A DNA stretch of 62,362 nucleotides from JBBSGD01 sp038254435. GTDB lineage: Bacteria > Actinomycetota > CADDZG01 > WHSQ01. The DNA is taken from the NCBI GenBank assembly GCA_038254435.1, contig JBBSGD010000010.1, positions 1 to 62,362 on the forward strand, read 5' to 3'. This document shows, in pieces, positions 60,884 to 62,362 of the stretch (its first letter is position 1; each line of letters begins with the position of its first letter). The notes below the pieces were generated by a model. The model was not told the origin of the DNA, ran no database searches, and saw only the letters and a program-made list of their open reading frames with translations. The translations under genes were made by a program, and so were the position numbers.

Positions 60884-61204
60884 CTATGCGGCCGGCGAGG
60901 CGCGCTTAGCGGTGCGCTTGAGGCCCCGGCGCTCATGCGGTGCCAGGCCGCCGAACATGCCGAACTTGATCTTGGCAGTGAGTGCGAGATCGAGGCATTG
61001 GGCCTCGACGGGACAGCTCTTGCAGATCGCACGAGCGCGCGCCACGGACTGGCCGCGGGCCGGAAAGAACAGCGAGTCCACCTCGGCTTGTGTCATGCCA
61101 AGGCGCTCGGGTGTGCACGCGGCGTCGCGTGTCCACGAGGGGACACGAACGGGATCGAGTGGCGCCTCGGGTTGTCCCCACGGCAACGTGAACGGAATGG
61201 ACAC
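60884..61204 (-). CDS. WhiB-family iron-sulfur transcription factor, phage-like
   Basis: Four cysteines hold the [4Fe-4S] cluster: one in 'DAACTPERLG' and three in 'AICKSCPVEAQCLDLAL' (C-x2-C-x5-C). The 'GMFGGLAPHERRGLKR' segment is the WhiB beta-turn and basic DNA-binding end. WhiB-like proteins are confined to Actinobacteria and their phages. At 106 residues it is of normal size. It lies next to a phage terminase gene, so a phage-encoded regulator is likely. It points toward the palindrome array, whose edge is 22 bases from its stop codon. Confidence 0.88.
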   Translation of the reverse strand: MSIPFTLPWGQPEAPLDPVRVPSWTRDAACTPERLGMTQAEVDSLFFPARGQSVARARAICKSCPVEAQCLDLALTAKIKFGMFGGLAPHERRGLKRTAKRASPAA

Positions 61205-61318
61205 AGGGGAAACGCTAACGGCGAGCTGCGTCGAGATCGCGTATTTGCGAGCGCCGGGAGAGCGCCTAGGAGGCGTTAGAAACTAGCGCGTGGTGCCGGG
61301 TGCCACGACGAAGGCCTA

Positions 61319-61765
61319 TTAGTCGAGATCGGAGTCGTCGGCTTCTCGCTCGGGCGTGTTCAGTCGAGATCGTGACGCCGGGCTCAGCCCCAGCTCTTTG
61401 GCGAGCGTGATACAGAGCGTCGACGCGTCCCGATAAATCTGCCAGGCGGGGTTCTTGCGCGCCACGCCCCGGTGGCCGGCCACGACCTCGCCCTCGGTGT
61501 CAAGCCGGCGGCCGAGAGCGACGTACTTGCTCCAACTGGAGCAGTAAGCAGTCAAGATCGCTCTGTCAAGATGGCTCAATATGCCCATCCGCTCGAGCTC
61601 GGGGGTGATCCGGCGCCACTCACTCAGCGCCTCGCCCTTGAGATAGCTCGGCGGGCTGGGTGCAGAGGCGACAGCCCGCGGGGCGCGGCGTACCCGGTCC
61701 GAGCGGGCCATGCCGCGCTTTAGCTGAACGACATTTGATTTAGGAAGCGGTCCTCGTTTTCCCAC
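61319..61765 (-). CDS. Phage terminase small subunit (P27 family)
   Basis: The small terminase subunit recognises phage DNA for packaging. P27 family landmarks: 'MGKRGPLPKSNVVQLKRG', 'APSPPSYLKGEALSEWRRIT', 'HLDRAILTAYCSSWSKYVAL' and 'NPAWQIYRDASTLCITLAKE', 'LGLSPASRSRL'. At 148 residues the length is normal. The large subunit should lie downstream on the minus strand, to the left, but whiB is there instead, so the module is incomplete or rearranged. It is the clearest phage marker in the window. Confidence 0.88.
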   Translation of the reverse strand: MGKRGPLPKSNVVQLKRGMARSDRVRRAPRAVASAPSPPSYLKGEALSEWRRITPELERMGILSHLDRAILTAYCSSWSKYVALGRRLDTEGEVVAGHRGVARKNPAWQIYRDASTLCITLAKELGLSPASRSRLNTPEREADDSDLD

Positions 61766-62058
61766 TTCAGACTCCTTGGCTGTGGTGAATAAAAACGGCT
61801 AAAACCTGACTCCGTGTGCTTGCCAAATAGCGGCGATTAGGGTTTTCGTAGGCTGTAGAGATTTTCGAGGGCCATGGGGGGGTGTGAGCATGGAGGGCGT
61901 GGCGCTCCGGTAAGAAGATTCCCCAAGAGGAAAGAACCCGTTGCACCACCGCCCTGCCACCGCCTGCTCCCAATACGTTCGTGACGCTGGGTGCCGACGT
62001 TGCTCTGTGGATCGACTGCCGTCGAAAGGAGAGAGCCGGCAGCCTGCCCACGTTGCGT

Positions 62059-62096
62059 GGGTGGCACGGACAAGAGCCGCTTGAACCGTGCCACCC
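62059..62096 (-). terminator. Long hairpin downstream of the small phage gene
   Basis: GGGTGGCACGG pairs perfectly with CCGTGCCACCC around a 16-base loop. It lies 11 bases after the stop of the minus-strand gene at 62107, where a terminator is expected. No run of T follows, so it may act as a structure-only terminator. The 61,766-62,106 gap holds nothing else recognisable. Confidence 0.45.
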
Positions 62097-62106
62097 CCAC
62101 ACCACC

Positions 62107-62307
62107 TTACGAACCCTTGGCCCTGCGCTTGTTCTCGCTCGGCAACGGCTTGCGCTTCGCCTTTGCTTGTGCGACACGCTCGATGATCGAGGCCGTGACG
62201 AGCGCCTGCATATCGGCGTCGTCGTTCGCCTCGAACGTCTGGCCTGCTTGATAGAGCTTGCCGGCGTTGCTGACTTGGTAGGGCGAGAGCACTCGGTAGC
62301 GAGCCAT
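62107..62307 (-). CDS. Small phage hypothetical protein
   Basis: The 66-residue product begins 'MARYRVLSPYQVSNAGKLYQ' and ends in a Lys/Arg-rich tail. The ordering (short beta-rich head, basic tail) fits small structural or head-completion-associated phage proteins of unknown role. The start shares one base with the stop of an upstream reading frame (TAATG), so the two are probably coupled. It lies next to the terminase gene. Confidence 0.65.
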   Translation of the reverse strand: MARYRVLSPYQVSNAGKLYQAGQTFEANDDADMQALVTASIIERVAQAKAKRKPLPSENKRRAKGS

Positions 62308-62362
62308 TAGAGACCCGTTACCTTGCAGAGTGCAGCCGGCCTCGGTGTCGCAAGTGCAAGGC
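62307..62362 (-). CDS. C-terminal end of a gene cut by the window edge
   Basis: One frame is open from the edge to a TAA that overlaps the next start codon, reading 'LATPRPAALCKVTGL'. The TAATG coupling is typical of phage operons and supports a real gene end, but too little is visible to name it. Confidence 0.35.
   Translation of the reverse strand, partial: LALATPRPAALCKVTGL

Overview
The window is high-GC and gene-dense. It looks like chromosome from an actinobacterium, plausibly a deep-branching soil lineage such as Thermoleophilia, though that rank is an inference. The pointers are a coenzyme F420 enzyme (CofE), a BldD-type regulator with the c-di-GMP motif, a SigR/RsrA-type pair, Ku, a WhiB protein, an ATP synthase delta subunit with a duplicated N-terminal domain, and an alpha subunit with a C-terminal tail. 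I see no rRNA, tRNA or CRISPR array.

Layout. 1-3.7 kb: the end of cofE, a DUF4388 protein carrying a dead phosphatase-like domain, and a secreted LVIVD propeller. 3.7-12 kb: a patchy region with gene remnants (amidohydrolase, P1B ATPase, glyoxalase-like), an Lgt paralogue, an M23 peptidase whose best start is ATT, and a CadC-like sensor with two CDF metal exporters. 12-17.6 kb: a MASE1 histidine kinase, a menaquinone methyltransferase and the NAD salvage pair pncA-pncB. 17.6-26.3 kb: a CPBP protease and the full ATP synthase operon (atpZ/I-B-E-F-H-A-G-D-C, minus strand). 26.3-29.3 kb: a lipoprotein propeller, a broken lipoprotein gene and an IS3-type remnant. 29.3-35.8 kb: an MFS exporter, GlpX, an L,D-transpeptidase fusion, BldD, Ku and an RsbW-like/SigB-F pair.

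35.9-43.9 kb: a two-component system followed by a lipoprotein and ABC exporter operon. Both operons carry the same 11-bp-period direct repeat upstream, so the response regulator probably controls itself and the transporter. 44-48.4 kb: a phosphoesterase, a DUF2203 protein, upp, an AI-2E family permease, and a divergent trypsin-like protease and HxlR regulator. 48.4-51.5 kb: two linked esterases and an ATP-grasp ligase, translationally coupled, which may be a small biosynthetic unit. 51.5-58.8 kb: a DUF4349 protein, the SigR/RsrA-like pair, ddl, a membrane-anchored MurF-like ligase (with two covarying tandem hairpins between it and ddl), an alpha/beta hydrolase and an NTF2-like protein.

58.8-62.4 kb is different in character: sparse small genes, a phage-type WhiB, a P27-family terminase small subunit and other phage-like small genes. 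A roughly 0.8-kb non-coding stretch (60,072-60,862) holds about 16 palindromes, mostly perfect and mostly different in sequence, some joined by repeated linkers. It is the most unusual object in the window. The region is probably the edge of a prophage or other integrated element that continues past the window.
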